A stretch of 64,000 bases of DNA, from positions 1 to 64,000 of the forward strand of contig JBDNGQ010000249.1 of NCBI GenBank assembly GCA_041689205.1, given 5' to 3'. Positions 1-8,353 of this stretch are shown one piece after another (the stretch's first letter is position 1; each line of letters begins with the position of its first letter). The DNA comes from JAVVEG01 sp041689205 (GTDB taxonomy: Bacteria; Pseudomonadota; Gammaproteobacteria; Pseudomonadales; Pseudohongiellaceae). The translations under genes and the position numbers were made by a program. Below the pieces are notes generated by a model. The model saw only the letters and a list, made by a program, of their open reading frames with translations, ran no database searches and was not told the origin of the DNA.

Positions 1-38
1 CAGAGTGAGCACAGCGTTTTCCAGAGGTTTTCTGCTCC

Positions 39-875
39 ATGTTGAGTTATCGCCACAGTTATCACGCCGGAAATCATGCCGATATTTTGAAGCACCTGAC
101 GCTTATTGCGCTGCTGGGAAAGCTGCGCAGCAAAGAGAAACCTTTTGTCTGCATCGATACTCACAGTGGCTCTGGCCTCTACGATCTGCAGAGCAATGAG
201 GCCCGCAAAACCGGCGAGGCGGAGCAGGGAGCCGCACGCATCTGGCAGCAACAAAGCAGCGATGCCGGCGTTGCTGCGTATCTTCAACTGTTAAAGACGT
301 TCAACCCCGGGTCACGCCTGCGCCGTTATCCGGGTTCTCCGGCGATTGCGCAGTCGCTGCTGCGCGAAGATGACCGGATGATTTTGATGGAGTTGCACAA
401 TAATGAAATTGAATTATTGCGGGCGAATTTCCAGCACGATAAGCGCATCAGTGTTCATCATCGTGATGGTTTCGAGGGTGTGCTGGCATTAACCCCGCCG
501 GTTCCGCGCCGCGGTCTGGTGTTGATTGATCCCTCCTATGAAGTAAAAACCGATTATGAACAGGTGCTGGATACCTGCGTGAAACTCTCCAAGCGCTGGC
601 CGCAGGGCATTATTGCGGTCTGGTATCCCTTGCTGGGTAAAGACAAAGACCGCAGCAGCTGGCTTCGAGATAGATTCTCTCAGAAGAAATTTGTTGATCT
701 GCTCAGTATTGAGCTGCAAGTCGAGGCCCAGGCAAATGACAGCGGAATGCACGGTTCGGGTATGTTTATCATTAATACCCCTTGGCAACTGGACCAGCAA
801 ATGCAGCTCAGCATGCAGAGTCTGCTAGAGTTGATGGGACCGTCGTGTGAGTTTCGGGTCAACAGATTAAGCTGA
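39..875 (+). CDS. rlmJ: 23S rRNA (adenine-2030-N6)-methyltransferase RlmJ
   Basis: This 278-residue protein is a full-length RlmJ, the SAM-dependent enzyme that methylates N6 of A2030 in 23S rRNA. The N-terminus MLSYRHSYHAGNHADILKH is the hallmark of the family. The amino-methyltransferase catalytic motif appears as DPSYE with Asp at residue 164, the same position as the catalytic Asp of E. coli RlmJ. Most relatives have DPPYE, so the second motif residue is Ser instead of Pro. The tail (SGMFIINTPWQLDQQM) also matches the family. An AGAGG sequence lies about 11 bases before the ATG. The gene stands alone, followed by a non-coding stretch with short repeats. Identity is very likely. Confidence 0.95.
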   Translation: MLSYRHSYHAGNHADILKHLTLIALLGKLRSKEKPFVCIDTHSGSGLYDLQSNEARKTGEAEQGAARIWQQQSSDAGVAAYLQLLKTFNPGSRLRRYPGSPAIAQSLLREDDRMILMELHNNEIELLRANFQHDKRISVHHRDGFEGVLALTPPVPRRGLVLIDPSYEVKTDYEQVLDTCVKLSKRWPQGIIAVWYPLLGKDKDRSSWLRDRFSQKKFVDLLSIELQVEAQANDSGMHGSGMFIINTPWQLDQQMQLSMQSLLELMGPSCEFRVNRLS

Positions 876-957
876 AAATAATGTGCGTCAGATGAAGCTG
901 GACTTGTTTTTAGGCCTGCGTTAACCTCAGTGGGCTGAAGCTCACAGGGCCGCAGCG

Positions 958-1019
958 CAGTGAGCTCCATAGAGAGTTTCCTGGAGAGCTCCAAAGTGAG
1001 TTCCAAAGTGAGTTCCTTC
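958..1019. repeat. Short degenerate tandem repeat (about 12 bp unit)
   Basis: The unit is CCAAAGTGAGTT. Two clean copies and about three degraded copies (GTGAGCTCCAT, AGAGAGTTTCC, AGAGCTCC) run head to tail between rlmJ and the first dehydrogenase gene. No function is evident; it lies in the probable 5' leader of the downstream gene. Confidence 0.5.
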
Positions 1020-1059
1020 ATGACTGATGCAAAATAAAAATAACAGATGGAGTGTGATC

Positions 1060-3159
1060 ATGAATAAGCAAGTCCAGGCCAAGGCTGGTCCGCATTGTTT
1101 GCAAAGCAGGATTCCAGAGAAGTTTCAAAGCAATTTTCAAAAAGCCCGCGCCTTGATTATGGCCGTTCCAGCCACTCTGTTGATGGGTTTATCCGGATCA
1201 GCACTGGCGCAGGAAACTGTGGAATGGCGTCATCTTGGCGGCGACGCAGACCATACCCGTTACTCACCGGCAGACCAGATCAATCAGGATAACTTCGGTC
1301 AGCTTCAGCAGGCCTGGGTGTGGGATGGCGCCAGCTTTAATGCTTCCAGCGGTCGCTCAACACCAAGCTATGTGGGTGGTAAATTGTTCACCGTCGCCGG
1401 AGCGCGCAGACACGTTGTTGCGATTGATCCCGAAAGCGGTGAAACCATCTGGTCCTACCGTGAACCCAATACCTACCGTCATGAATACTCCATGCGTAAA
1501 GACTATGGCAAGGGCGTTGCCTATGCTGAAGTGGATGGACGCGGCGTGGTTTATATCATCAGCCCGGCATTTTTTCTGACGGCACTGGAGGCTGATACCG
1601 GCGCACCTTTGCCAGGCTTTGGTAAGCCGGTGCCGATTGACGGCTTTCCAGAAACCGGTGTTGTCGATATGCTCGCGGATCTGGGGCATGAATACGACCC
1701 CTACTACGGTATCCCCAAAGAGATCGGTTACGTGACTTCATCATCGCCACCCATTGTGGTGAATGGTGTTGTGGTGGTCGGTAACTCTGCCGAGCAAGGC
1801 TATAACCAGTCGCGGATTGAAAATATTCCAGGTGATGTGCTGGGCTATGATGCCAAAACCGGTGCCTTCAAGTGGAAATTCAATGTTATCCCTGAAGCCG
1901 GAGAATTCGGCATGGATACCTGGGAAGGTATCGATAACCCGCGCCAGTTGACTGGTGATGTATCCCCCTGGGCACCTTTGTCGGCGGATGCTGAGCTGGG
2001 TCTGGTTTACATCCCCACCAATCCACCGACCGTTGATTATTACGGCGGCTTTAGTCCGGGCGACAATCTTTTCGGGACCAGCCTGATTGCGCTGGACGTT
2101 GAAACCGGTGAGCGGCGCTGGCATTTTCAGCTTGTTCACCATGACGTGTGGAACTACGACACGCCCACCGCTCCTGTGCTGCTGGATGTCACCGTAGATG
2201 GCAAGAAAATACCTGCAGTTGTGCAGGCGACCAAACAGACACTGTTATTTGCGTTTAACCGTGCTACCGGCGAGCCTTTATGGCCGATAGAAGAAAAGCC
2301 GGTGCCGCAGTCACTGGTACCCGGTGAAAAGTTATCGCCTACTCAGCCTTTTCCGACTAAACCGGCTGCTTACGATCTCAACGGTTTAACCGAAAATGAC
2401 CTGATTAACTTCACACCTGAGCTGCGTCAACAGGCACTTGATGTGCTTGCCGACTGGCAGATCGGGCCGCTGTATAACCCGCCTTTGCATCGTGATAACG
2501 ATATCGGCAAGCGCGGTGCTTTCTGGTGTCCGGGTGGTGGCGGTGGTTCGAACATCACCTCTCCGGCGGTCGCCGATCCGGTCAGTGGCATTATCTATCT
2601 GAGTTCGCAGAGTGCCTGCAGCGCCGTGCAACTGGTCCCCGGTGAAGAAGCTGATATGCGCTACCGAACTGATGGTGGCACCACCACTACCGGTGTGACC
2701 CTGGCCAGATACGCGAATGGCTCGGGTGCCGGTTCACCGCGTCATCCTTCAGGGTTGCCGCTGTGGAAACCACCCTACAGCCGAATCACGGCGGTGGACA
2801 TGAACACCGGTGAGCATCTGTGGATGATCCCGATTGGCGAGACACCGGACCGTATCCGCAATAATCCTGCGCTGGCAGGAATCGATATCGGTAACACGGG
2901 CACTGGTGCGCAGGCACCCATGCTGGTCACTGCAACCATGCTGATTTATGCGGCTGACAGCAGTGACGGCACGCCTTCTCTGTTTGCGATTGATAAAGCG
3001 ACAGGAAAGCAGATTGGTAAAGTCACTGCCCCGGAAATCAGTCGTTATGGCATGATGACTTATGTGCACAAAGGCGAGCAGTATATTCTTCTGCAGACCG
3101 GTGGCAAACTGACAACGATGTCACTGCACGGTCCAATGGCTGCGTCTGGTGGACACTGA
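1060..3159 (+). CDS. PQQ-dependent dehydrogenase, copy 1
   Basis: This 699-residue exported quinoprotein belongs to the eight-bladed propeller alcohol/glucose dehydrogenase superfamily, which oxidises alcohols or sugars in the periplasm with PQQ. A signal peptide (hydrophobic MAVPATLLMGLSGSALA, cleavage before QETVEW) precedes the mature start. Blade motifs are plain: AIDPESGETIWSY, ALDVETGERRWHFQ, the VHHDVWNYDTPTAPVLLD segment typical of membrane glucose dehydrogenase relatives, and AVDMNTGEHLWMIP near the end. There is no C-terminal cytochrome c domain, so electrons must pass to a separate acceptor. I chose the ATG at 1060 because GGAGTG precedes it; an in-frame ATG at 1027 would add 11 residues. 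A close paralogue follows directly. The substrate cannot be read from the sequence. Confidence 0.9.
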   Translation: MNKQVQAKAGPHCLQSRIPEKFQSNFQKARALIMAVPATLLMGLSGSALAQETVEWRHLGGDADHTRYSPADQINQDNFGQLQQAWVWDGASFNASSGRSTPSYVGGKLFTVAGARRHVVAIDPESGETIWSYREPNTYRHEYSMRKDYGKGVAYAEVDGRGVVYIISPAFFLTALEADTGAPLPGFGKPVPIDGFPETGVVDMLADLGHEYDPYYGIPKEIGYVTSSSPPIVVNGVVVVGNSAEQGYNQSRIENIPGDVLGYDAKTGAFKWKFNVIPEAGEFGMDTWEGIDNPRQLTGDVSPWAPLSADAELGLVYIPTNPPTVDYYGGFSPGDNLFGTSLIALDVETGERRWHFQLVHHDVWNYDTPTAPVLLDVTVDGKKIPAVVQATKQTLLFAFNRATGEPLWPIEEKPVPQSLVPGEKLSPTQPFPTKPAAYDLNGLTENDLINFTPELRQQALDVLADWQIGPLYNPPLHRDNDIGKRGAFWCPGGGGGSNITSPAVADPVSGIIYLSSQSACSAVQLVPGEEADMRYRTDGGTTTTGVTLARYANGSGAGSPRHPSGLPLWKPPYSRITAVDMNTGEHLWMIPIGETPDRIRNNPALAGIDIGNTGTGAQAPMLVTATMLIYAADSSDGTPSLFAIDKATGKQIGKVTAPEISRYGMMTYVHKGEQYILLQTGGKLTTMSLHGPMAASGGH

Positions 3160-3197
3160 TAGCAGATAGTTGAATCGGAACGCTGGTACCGATTGCT

Positions 3198-3235
3198 CAA
3201 ACAGGGAGGCACGCTTTGCGTTGTCTCCCTGTTTG
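3198..3235 (+). terminator. Hairpin after PQQ dehydrogenase copy 1
   Basis: CAAACAGGGAG (3198-3208) pairs perfectly with CTCCCTGTTTG (3225-3235), and ACGC/GCGT extends the stem inside. There is no T-run on the plus strand, so intrinsic termination is uncertain. It sits at the same distance from the stop codon as the clear terminator behind copy 2. Confidence 0.5.
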
Positions 3236-3300
3236 CTGAGCTGACTACTGACCTGCTACTGACCTGCTACTGACCTCTCTACGGCCCTGACTACTGCCCT
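3236..3300. repeat. 11-bp tandem repeat in 424-bp intergenic region
   Basis: CTGACTACTGACCTGCTACTG-type units (core ACTGACCTGCT) repeat about three times, then decay into CTGACTACTGCCC. The rest of the 3160-3583 intergenic region holds the hairpin at 3198 and the inverted repeat at 3349. I see no open frame with a ribosome binding site there. Confidence 0.5.
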
Positions 3301-3348
3301 TTTTGTGCGGCAATCAGATGATTCAAATCAAGCTGAAACACCGATAAA

Positions 3349-3375
3349 CGTGACACTCTGTAGCACTGTGTCACG
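3349..3375. promoter_or_regulatory. Inverted repeat upstream of PQQ dehydrogenase copy 2
   Basis: CGTGACAC and GTGTCACG form a perfect 8-bp inverted repeat with an 11-base spacer, about 210 bases upstream of the second dehydrogenase start. It could be an operator or a weak terminator. No protein can be assigned to it. Confidence 0.35.
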
Positions 3376-3583
3376 CTTTATTGCGCGCTGTGATTAAACC
3401 TCTGTCCGACTTCTGGCACACTCTGTTTTATGGACTTGAATACAGAGCTGGGTTATTCTCCGTCGTTCTATTTCATGCTCAAGGGGTGAATGGATTTAAG
3501 GCGTAACAGCAGAGGGCGGTTGCGTACTTTGTAACAACAGGACAATGTCAGAACCAAAATTCGACTCAACGAGGAGAAGTATA

Positions 3584-5611
3584 ATGATAAGAAAGCATGG
3601 GCGCCGATTGGCGGGAATGCTGGCACTGGGCTTTACTGCCGTGACTGCCGGTTCTCTCAATGCCCAGGAAACAGTAGAGTGGGTCCACCTTGGCGGTGAT
3701 GCGGATCATACCCGCTACTCACCTGCAGCCAATATTAATGCGGATAACTTCAGTGAGCTTAAAGAAGCGTGGGTATGGGACGGTGCAAGCTTCAATGCTT
3801 CCAGCGGACGCTCCACACCCAGCTATGTCGGTGGTAAATTATTCACCGTCGCCGGTGCTCGCAGACACGTTGTTGCAATCGATCCGGAATCCGGTGAGAC
3901 CATCTGGTCCTATCGCGAGCCAAATACTTTCCGTTATGAATACTCGATGCGCGCAGACTATGGCAAAGGCGTTGCCTATGCTGAAGTTGATGGCAAAGGC
4001 GTTGTTTATATTTCTACCCCTGCTTTCTTCCTGATTGCTCTTGATGCTGAGACCGGCGCACCTCTGCCGGGCTTTGGCAAACAAGTACCTGTCGAGGGTT
4101 TCCCGGATACCGGTATCGTTGACATGCTCGCTGACCTGGGTCATGAGTTTGACCCTTATTACGGCATCCCAAAAGAAATCGGCTATATCACGGCTTCCTC
4201 ACCACCCATCGTGGTCAACGGGGTAGTGGTAGTGAGTAACTCTGCAGAGCAGGGCTACAATCAGTCGCGGATTGAAAACGTGCCTGGCGATATCCTTGGC
4301 TATGACGCAAAGACCGGTGAGTTCCTGTGGAAGTTCAATGTTATCCCTGAGCCCGGTGAGTTTGGTATTGATACCTGGGATCATCCGAATCCGCGTGCGC
4401 TGACTGGCGAGGTGTCTTCATGGGCACCGATGGCAGCAGATCCCGAACTGGGTCTGGTTTACATTCCAACCAACGGTCCAACCATCGATTTCTACGGTGG
4501 TTTCCGTGGCGGTGACGGACTTTACGGCAACAGCCTGATAGCACTCGACGTCAAAACTGGTGAGCGCAAATGGCATTTCCAGCTGGTTCATCACGATGTC
4601 TGGAACTATGACACGCCGACAGCACCGGTGCTGCTGGACGTCACCATGAATGGCAGAACAGTTCCTGCTATCGCTCAGACCAGCAAGCAGTCTTTCACCT
4701 ATGTGTTCAACCGCGAAACCGGTGAACCGCTGTGGCCCATTGAAGAGCGGCCTGTGCCGGCATCAAAGATTCCCGGTGAAAAACTGGCTCCAACTCAACC
4801 TTTCCCGACCAAGCCGGCACCCTACGATCTGCAGGGTCTGACCCAGGATGATCTGATCGACTACACCCCGGAACTGCGTCAGGAGGCGATTGAAGCCTTG
4901 GCAGAGTGGGATATCGGACCTTTGTTCCAGCCTCCCTTGCATCGTGATAACGATCTGGGACTCCGGGGTGCGCTGTGGTGTCCTGGCGACGTTGGTGGCG
5001 TAAACATCAGTGGCCCGGCAGCAGGGGATCCTGAAACAGGTATTCTGTATGTGACGTCACTCAGTGGCTGCACAACCCGTCCAGTGGTAAGTGGTGAAGA
5101 AGCTGACAAGCGCTATGTGACTGACGGTGGCACTACGACAACAGGCGTCACGGTCGCAGATTTTGCTGTTGGTGTTGGTGGCGGAGCGCCGCGCGGTCCC
5201 CAGGGTCTGCCCTTGTTCAAGCCGCCCTATAGCCGTATTACTGCTATTGATCTGAATACTGGTGAGCATCTGTGGATGATTCCAGTAGGTGAGACGCCTG
5301 ATCGCATCAAAAACCATCCTGCCCTGGCGGGTATTGATGTCGGCAACACAGGAACGGGTGCCCATGCACCGATGACTGTGACCAAAACCATGCTGATTTA
5401 CGCCTCACAGGCCAGCGATGGCAGCGCCCATCTGTTTGCCGTAGACAAGGCAACTGGCCGTCAACTGGGCAAAGTGGCAGCACCTGACAACAGTCGCTAC
5501 GGCATGATGACTTATGTGCATAAAGGCGAGCAGTATGTTGTTCTGCAGACTGGCGGCAAACTGACAGCGATGTCACTGCACGGTCCAATGGCTGCTGGTG
5601 CCGACCACTGA
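3584..5611 (+). CDS. PQQ-dependent dehydrogenase, copy 2
   Basis: This 675-residue exported PQQ dehydrogenase is a tandem paralogue of the preceding gene. Long stretches are identical, for example ASFNASSGRSTPSYVGGKLF and the C-terminal GMMTYVHKGEQY. The leader has a twin-Arg-like stretch and the hydrophobic segment MLALGFTAVTAGSLNAQ, with cleavage before ETVEW. A strong GAGGAG seven bases before the ATG at 3584 decides the start; the upstream in-frame ATG at 3545 has no such site. Differences concentrate in the segment from about residue 450 to 530 (the WCPGDVGGVN and GVGGGAPRGPQ regions), which may reflect different substrates. It has no haem domain. PQQ biosynthesis genes are not in the window. 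Confidence 0.9.
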   Translation: MIRKHGRRLAGMLALGFTAVTAGSLNAQETVEWVHLGGDADHTRYSPAANINADNFSELKEAWVWDGASFNASSGRSTPSYVGGKLFTVAGARRHVVAIDPESGETIWSYREPNTFRYEYSMRADYGKGVAYAEVDGKGVVYISTPAFFLIALDAETGAPLPGFGKQVPVEGFPDTGIVDMLADLGHEFDPYYGIPKEIGYITASSPPIVVNGVVVVSNSAEQGYNQSRIENVPGDILGYDAKTGEFLWKFNVIPEPGEFGIDTWDHPNPRALTGEVSSWAPMAADPELGLVYIPTNGPTIDFYGGFRGGDGLYGNSLIALDVKTGERKWHFQLVHHDVWNYDTPTAPVLLDVTMNGRTVPAIAQTSKQSFTYVFNRETGEPLWPIEERPVPASKIPGEKLAPTQPFPTKPAPYDLQGLTQDDLIDYTPELRQEAIEALAEWDIGPLFQPPLHRDNDLGLRGALWCPGDVGGVNISGPAAGDPETGILYVTSLSGCTTRPVVSGEEADKRYVTDGGTTTTGVTVADFAVGVGGGAPRGPQGLPLFKPPYSRITAIDLNTGEHLWMIPVGETPDRIKNHPALAGIDVGNTGTGAHAPMTVTKTMLIYASQASDGSAHLFAVDKATGRQLGKVAAPDNSRYGMMTYVHKGEQYVVLQTGGKLTAMSLHGPMAAGADH

Positions 5612-5642
5612 TAGTTATATCGGAACGCAGGTTCTGATTGCA

Positions 5643-5685
5643 CAAACAAAGCCCGGTATGCGCAAGCTGCCGGGTTTTTTGTTTG
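5643..5685 (+). terminator. Rho-independent terminator after PQQ dehydrogenase copy 2
   Basis: CCCGG (5652-5656) pairs with CCGGG (5670-5674), followed by TTTTTT. The flanks CAAACAAA and TTTGTTTG lengthen the stem and would allow action in both directions. Confidence 0.8.
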
Positions 5686-5755
5686 CCTTGGATAAGCAAT
5701 CGGCATAAAGTTAAATGCCTTTCCGCTACGCAACTTTGCAAATAAGGTGGTTTAC

Positions 5756-7222
5756 ATGGCTATACTCGAAGACCATAACGGCAATCGACTCCCCATCAAA
5801 ATCGATACTACCTCCAATGGGGAATACGCCCCCATGCCCTTATCAGCACTCAACACCAAAGCCAATGCGCTCGCGCAAAGCTGGGCCAGCGACAATGCTA
5901 AACGGCGCGGTATCAACCGACGCGAATTTCTGGTGTCCAGCTGTGGCGCAGCGAGCACCCTGCTGGCCTTCAATGCAGCCAATGCCTCAGCAGGAAAAAC
6001 CGGCGGCTTTTACGATATCAGCAGTGCCAGCGCAGTCGACATGACCCTGGCTGCGGCCGAGGTCGATGGTGATGAATTTATTTTTGATGTGCAGGGTCAT
6101 TATGTAAATCCTAACGGTGCCTGGTTGCAGCTGCTGCCTGAGGCTGCACAGCCCTTTGCCGGCATGGAGCAGGCAAGTTGTGAGTTGGCCAATGCGGCAG
6201 GTGATCGCAGTTATCTCAATTGTCTGTCTGCGGATCAATTTATTAAAGATGTGTTTCTCGACAGTGACACGGACATCATGGTGTTGAGTTTCGTTCCTTC
6301 CACGCGAGAAAGTGAGCCGGTCACCATCGAAGATGCCGACCAGACCCGCAGTATTGTCGATCAGCTCAATGGCAGCAAACGCCTGATGATCCATGGCCGC
6401 GTTAATCCGAATCAGGAAGGTGACATCGACTTGATGGATGAGCTGGCCGAGAACTGGGATATCTGTGCGTTTAAAACTTACACGCAATATGGCCCCGGTG
6501 GTATTGGCTTCTGGTTGCACGATGATCCCGGCCTGGCGATGATCGAAAAGGCACGCAGCCTGGGAGTTAAAAATATCTGCATCCACAAGGGATTACCCTT
6601 TGGTCCGCGCTCTATCGAACACAGCCGTTGCGATGATATTGGTATAGTGGCAAAGCAGTATCCGGATATGAATTTTCTGGTTTATCACTCCGGTTACGAT
6701 AATTCGAATACCGAACAGGAATTTGCTGCCGGCGCCAATAAAATGGGCATCGATACATTGATCCAGTCCTTGCTGGATAACGACATCCCACAGAACAGTA
6801 ATGTTTATGCAGAATTGGGGAGCACCTGGCGACTGTTGATGCGCGACCCGGATAATGCCGCGCACTCGCTGGGTAAATTGTTCAAATATGTTGGGGAAGA
6901 TAATGTTATCTGGGGGACCGATTCAATCTGGTATGGCTCACCACAGGATCAGATTCAGGCGTTCCGAGCTTTTCAGATTTCTCAGGAGTTTCAGGAGCGC
7001 TACGGCTATCCCGCAATTACTCCGGAATTGCGCCGTAAGGTCTTTGGTTTGAATGCGGCAAAACCTTATGAGATTTCTGCTGCTGAAATTGCGGCGGTGC
7101 TTGATAAGGATAAAATTTCGCAGCGCAAGCTTGCCTATATGGAGAATCCACAGCCGCATTTTCAAACCTATGGACCGAAGACGCGACGTGAGTTTTTAAA
7201 TTTTCTTAAGCTCGGGGGTTAG
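5756..7222 (+). CDS. Tat-exported amidohydrolase-family protein
   Basis: This 488-residue protein has a twin-arginine signal (NRREFLVSSCGAASTLLAF) after an unusually long N-region of about 45 residues. The body is an amidohydrolase-2 type TIM barrel. Signs are the strand-ends NFLVYHSGY, the C-terminal metal or catalytic Asp in VIWGTDSIWYG, and the closing helix KVFGLNAAKPYEI. The first metal motif reads FDVQGHYVNP, keeping only one of the two histidines usual at that place, so metal binding may be altered. AAGGTGG sits five bases before the ATG at 5756, favouring it over the in-frame GTG at 5747. It follows the two PQQ dehydrogenases but is separated from them by a terminator. The substrate is unknown. 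Confidence 0.8.
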   Translation: MAILEDHNGNRLPIKIDTTSNGEYAPMPLSALNTKANALAQSWASDNAKRRGINRREFLVSSCGAASTLLAFNAANASAGKTGGFYDISSASAVDMTLAAAEVDGDEFIFDVQGHYVNPNGAWLQLLPEAAQPFAGMEQASCELANAAGDRSYLNCLSADQFIKDVFLDSDTDIMVLSFVPSTRESEPVTIEDADQTRSIVDQLNGSKRLMIHGRVNPNQEGDIDLMDELAENWDICAFKTYTQYGPGGIGFWLHDDPGLAMIEKARSLGVKNICIHKGLPFGPRSIEHSRCDDIGIVAKQYPDMNFLVYHSGYDNSNTEQEFAAGANKMGIDTLIQSLLDNDIPQNSNVYAELGSTWRLLMRDPDNAAHSLGKLFKYVGEDNVIWGTDSIWYGSPQDQIQAFRAFQISQEFQERYGYPAITPELRRKVFGLNAAKPYEISAAEIAAVLDKDKISQRKLAYMENPQPHFQTYGPKTRREFLNFLKLGG

Positions 7223-7294
7223 CACCGGGGTTTCAGCATTGACGTTTACAATCAGAGTCTAAAGCCACGTTAAACAGCCAGTAGAGGTTTTAAT

Positions 7295-8314
7295 ATGTCT
7301 GTCCCTAAAATTGCCGTAAATGGTTTTGGACGTATCGGTCGCACGATCATGCGGATCGCCAAGCTGCATGGTCATTACGATATCGTAGCAGTCAATGATC
7401 TGGCCAGCGCTGAGCAGCTGGCCTATGCATTCAAGTACGACAGCATTCACGGTATCTTTCCAGGTGAGGTATCAGTTGACGGAGATACCATGAAAATTGA
7501 TGGTGATCCGTTCAAAGTACTTTCCGAGCGCGATCCTGCAAAACTGCCATGGCGTGAACTGGGTGTGGATTACGTGGTTGAGTCCAGCGGTCAGTTTCGT
7601 ACCTTGGAAAAAGTCGGTAAACATTTGGAAAGCGGCGCACGCCGGGTAATCCTGACCGTGCCATCCAAAGACCCGCTTGATGCCACTTTGGTGGCCGGGG
7701 TTAATGACCATGTGGTGACCGCTGATACCAGAATAATCAGTAATGCCAGTTGCACAACAAACTGCGCGGCGCCACTCGCCAAAGTGCTTCACGACAGCTT
7801 CGGTATTCGTCATGGTTTACTGACCACAGTACATGCTTATACCTCGGATCAGCGACTCATCGATGCCCCTCACGACGACATGCGTCGCTCTCGTAATGCA
7901 GCTACCAATATTGTTCCTACGTCCACTGGGGCTGCGCGCACCATTGGGCAAATAATTCCTGAGCTGGCCGGTAAGCTTGATGGTATGGCAATGCGGGTAC
8001 CCGTTCCGGACGGCAGCATCGTTGATCTGACCGTTGAACTGGCGCAGGACGTTACCATCGAACAGGTGAACGATGCGATGCGGGCAGCCGCCGAAGGACC
8101 GATGAAAGGAATTCTCTCTTACTGCACCGACCCTATCGTTTCCAGCGATATTATCGGTAACTCTCATTCAAGTATTTTCGATGCCGCGCTGACTCAGGTG
8201 ATGCAGAAGCGCATGGTGAAAGTTATCGCCTGGTATGACAATGAATGGGGCTACAGCACCCGTGTAGAGGAGCTGATCCAGCGCCTGGCGCGCATGGATG
8301 GTATGACGCCGTAA
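7295..8314 (+). CDS. gap: Type I glyceraldehyde-3-phosphate dehydrogenase
   Basis: This 339-residue enzyme oxidises glyceraldehyde-3-phosphate to 1,3-bisphosphoglycerate with NAD in glycolysis and gluconeogenesis. The Rossmann start IAVNGFGRIGR, Asp35 that binds the adenine ribose, the catalytic Cys153 in SNASCTTNC and His180 in TTVHAYTSDQ are all present, as is the C-terminal WYDNEWGYS. It is of the GapA type rather than the erythrose-4-phosphate dehydrogenase Epd, which has different residues around the active site. A purine-rich site (AGAGG) precedes the ATG. It is monocistronic and convergent with the hydrolase gene on the minus strand. Confidence 0.96.
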   Translation: MSVPKIAVNGFGRIGRTIMRIAKLHGHYDIVAVNDLASAEQLAYAFKYDSIHGIFPGEVSVDGDTMKIDGDPFKVLSERDPAKLPWRELGVDYVVESSGQFRTLEKVGKHLESGARRVILTVPSKDPLDATLVAGVNDHVVTADTRIISNASCTTNCAAPLAKVLHDSFGIRHGLLTTVHAYTSDQRLIDAPHDDMRRSRNAATNIVPTSTGAARTIGQIIPELAGKLDGMAMRVPVPDGSIVDLTVELAQDVTIEQVNDAMRAAAEGPMKGILSYCTDPIVSSDIIGNSHSSIFDAALTQVMQKRMVKVIAWYDNEWGYSTRVEELIQRLARMDGMTP

Positions 8315-8317
8315 ATG

Positions 8318-8350
8318 AAAAAACTGTGGGAGCGTTTTGCTCCCACAGGT
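8318..8350 (-). terminator. Terminator for the minus-strand hydrolase gene
   Basis: CTGTGGGAGC (8324-8333) and GCTCCCACAG (8339-8348) form a perfect 10-bp stem with a 5-base loop. The T-run follows on the minus strand (A-run on plus), so it mainly ends the convergent hydrolase transcript. It may also stop gap transcripts. Confidence 0.8.
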
Positions 8351-8353
8351 CGA

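Noticed and set aside
958..1019. Possible CRISPR-like short repeats
   Set aside because: Units are about 12 bp, contiguous and degenerate, with no spacers and no cas genes; the same holds for 3236-3300.
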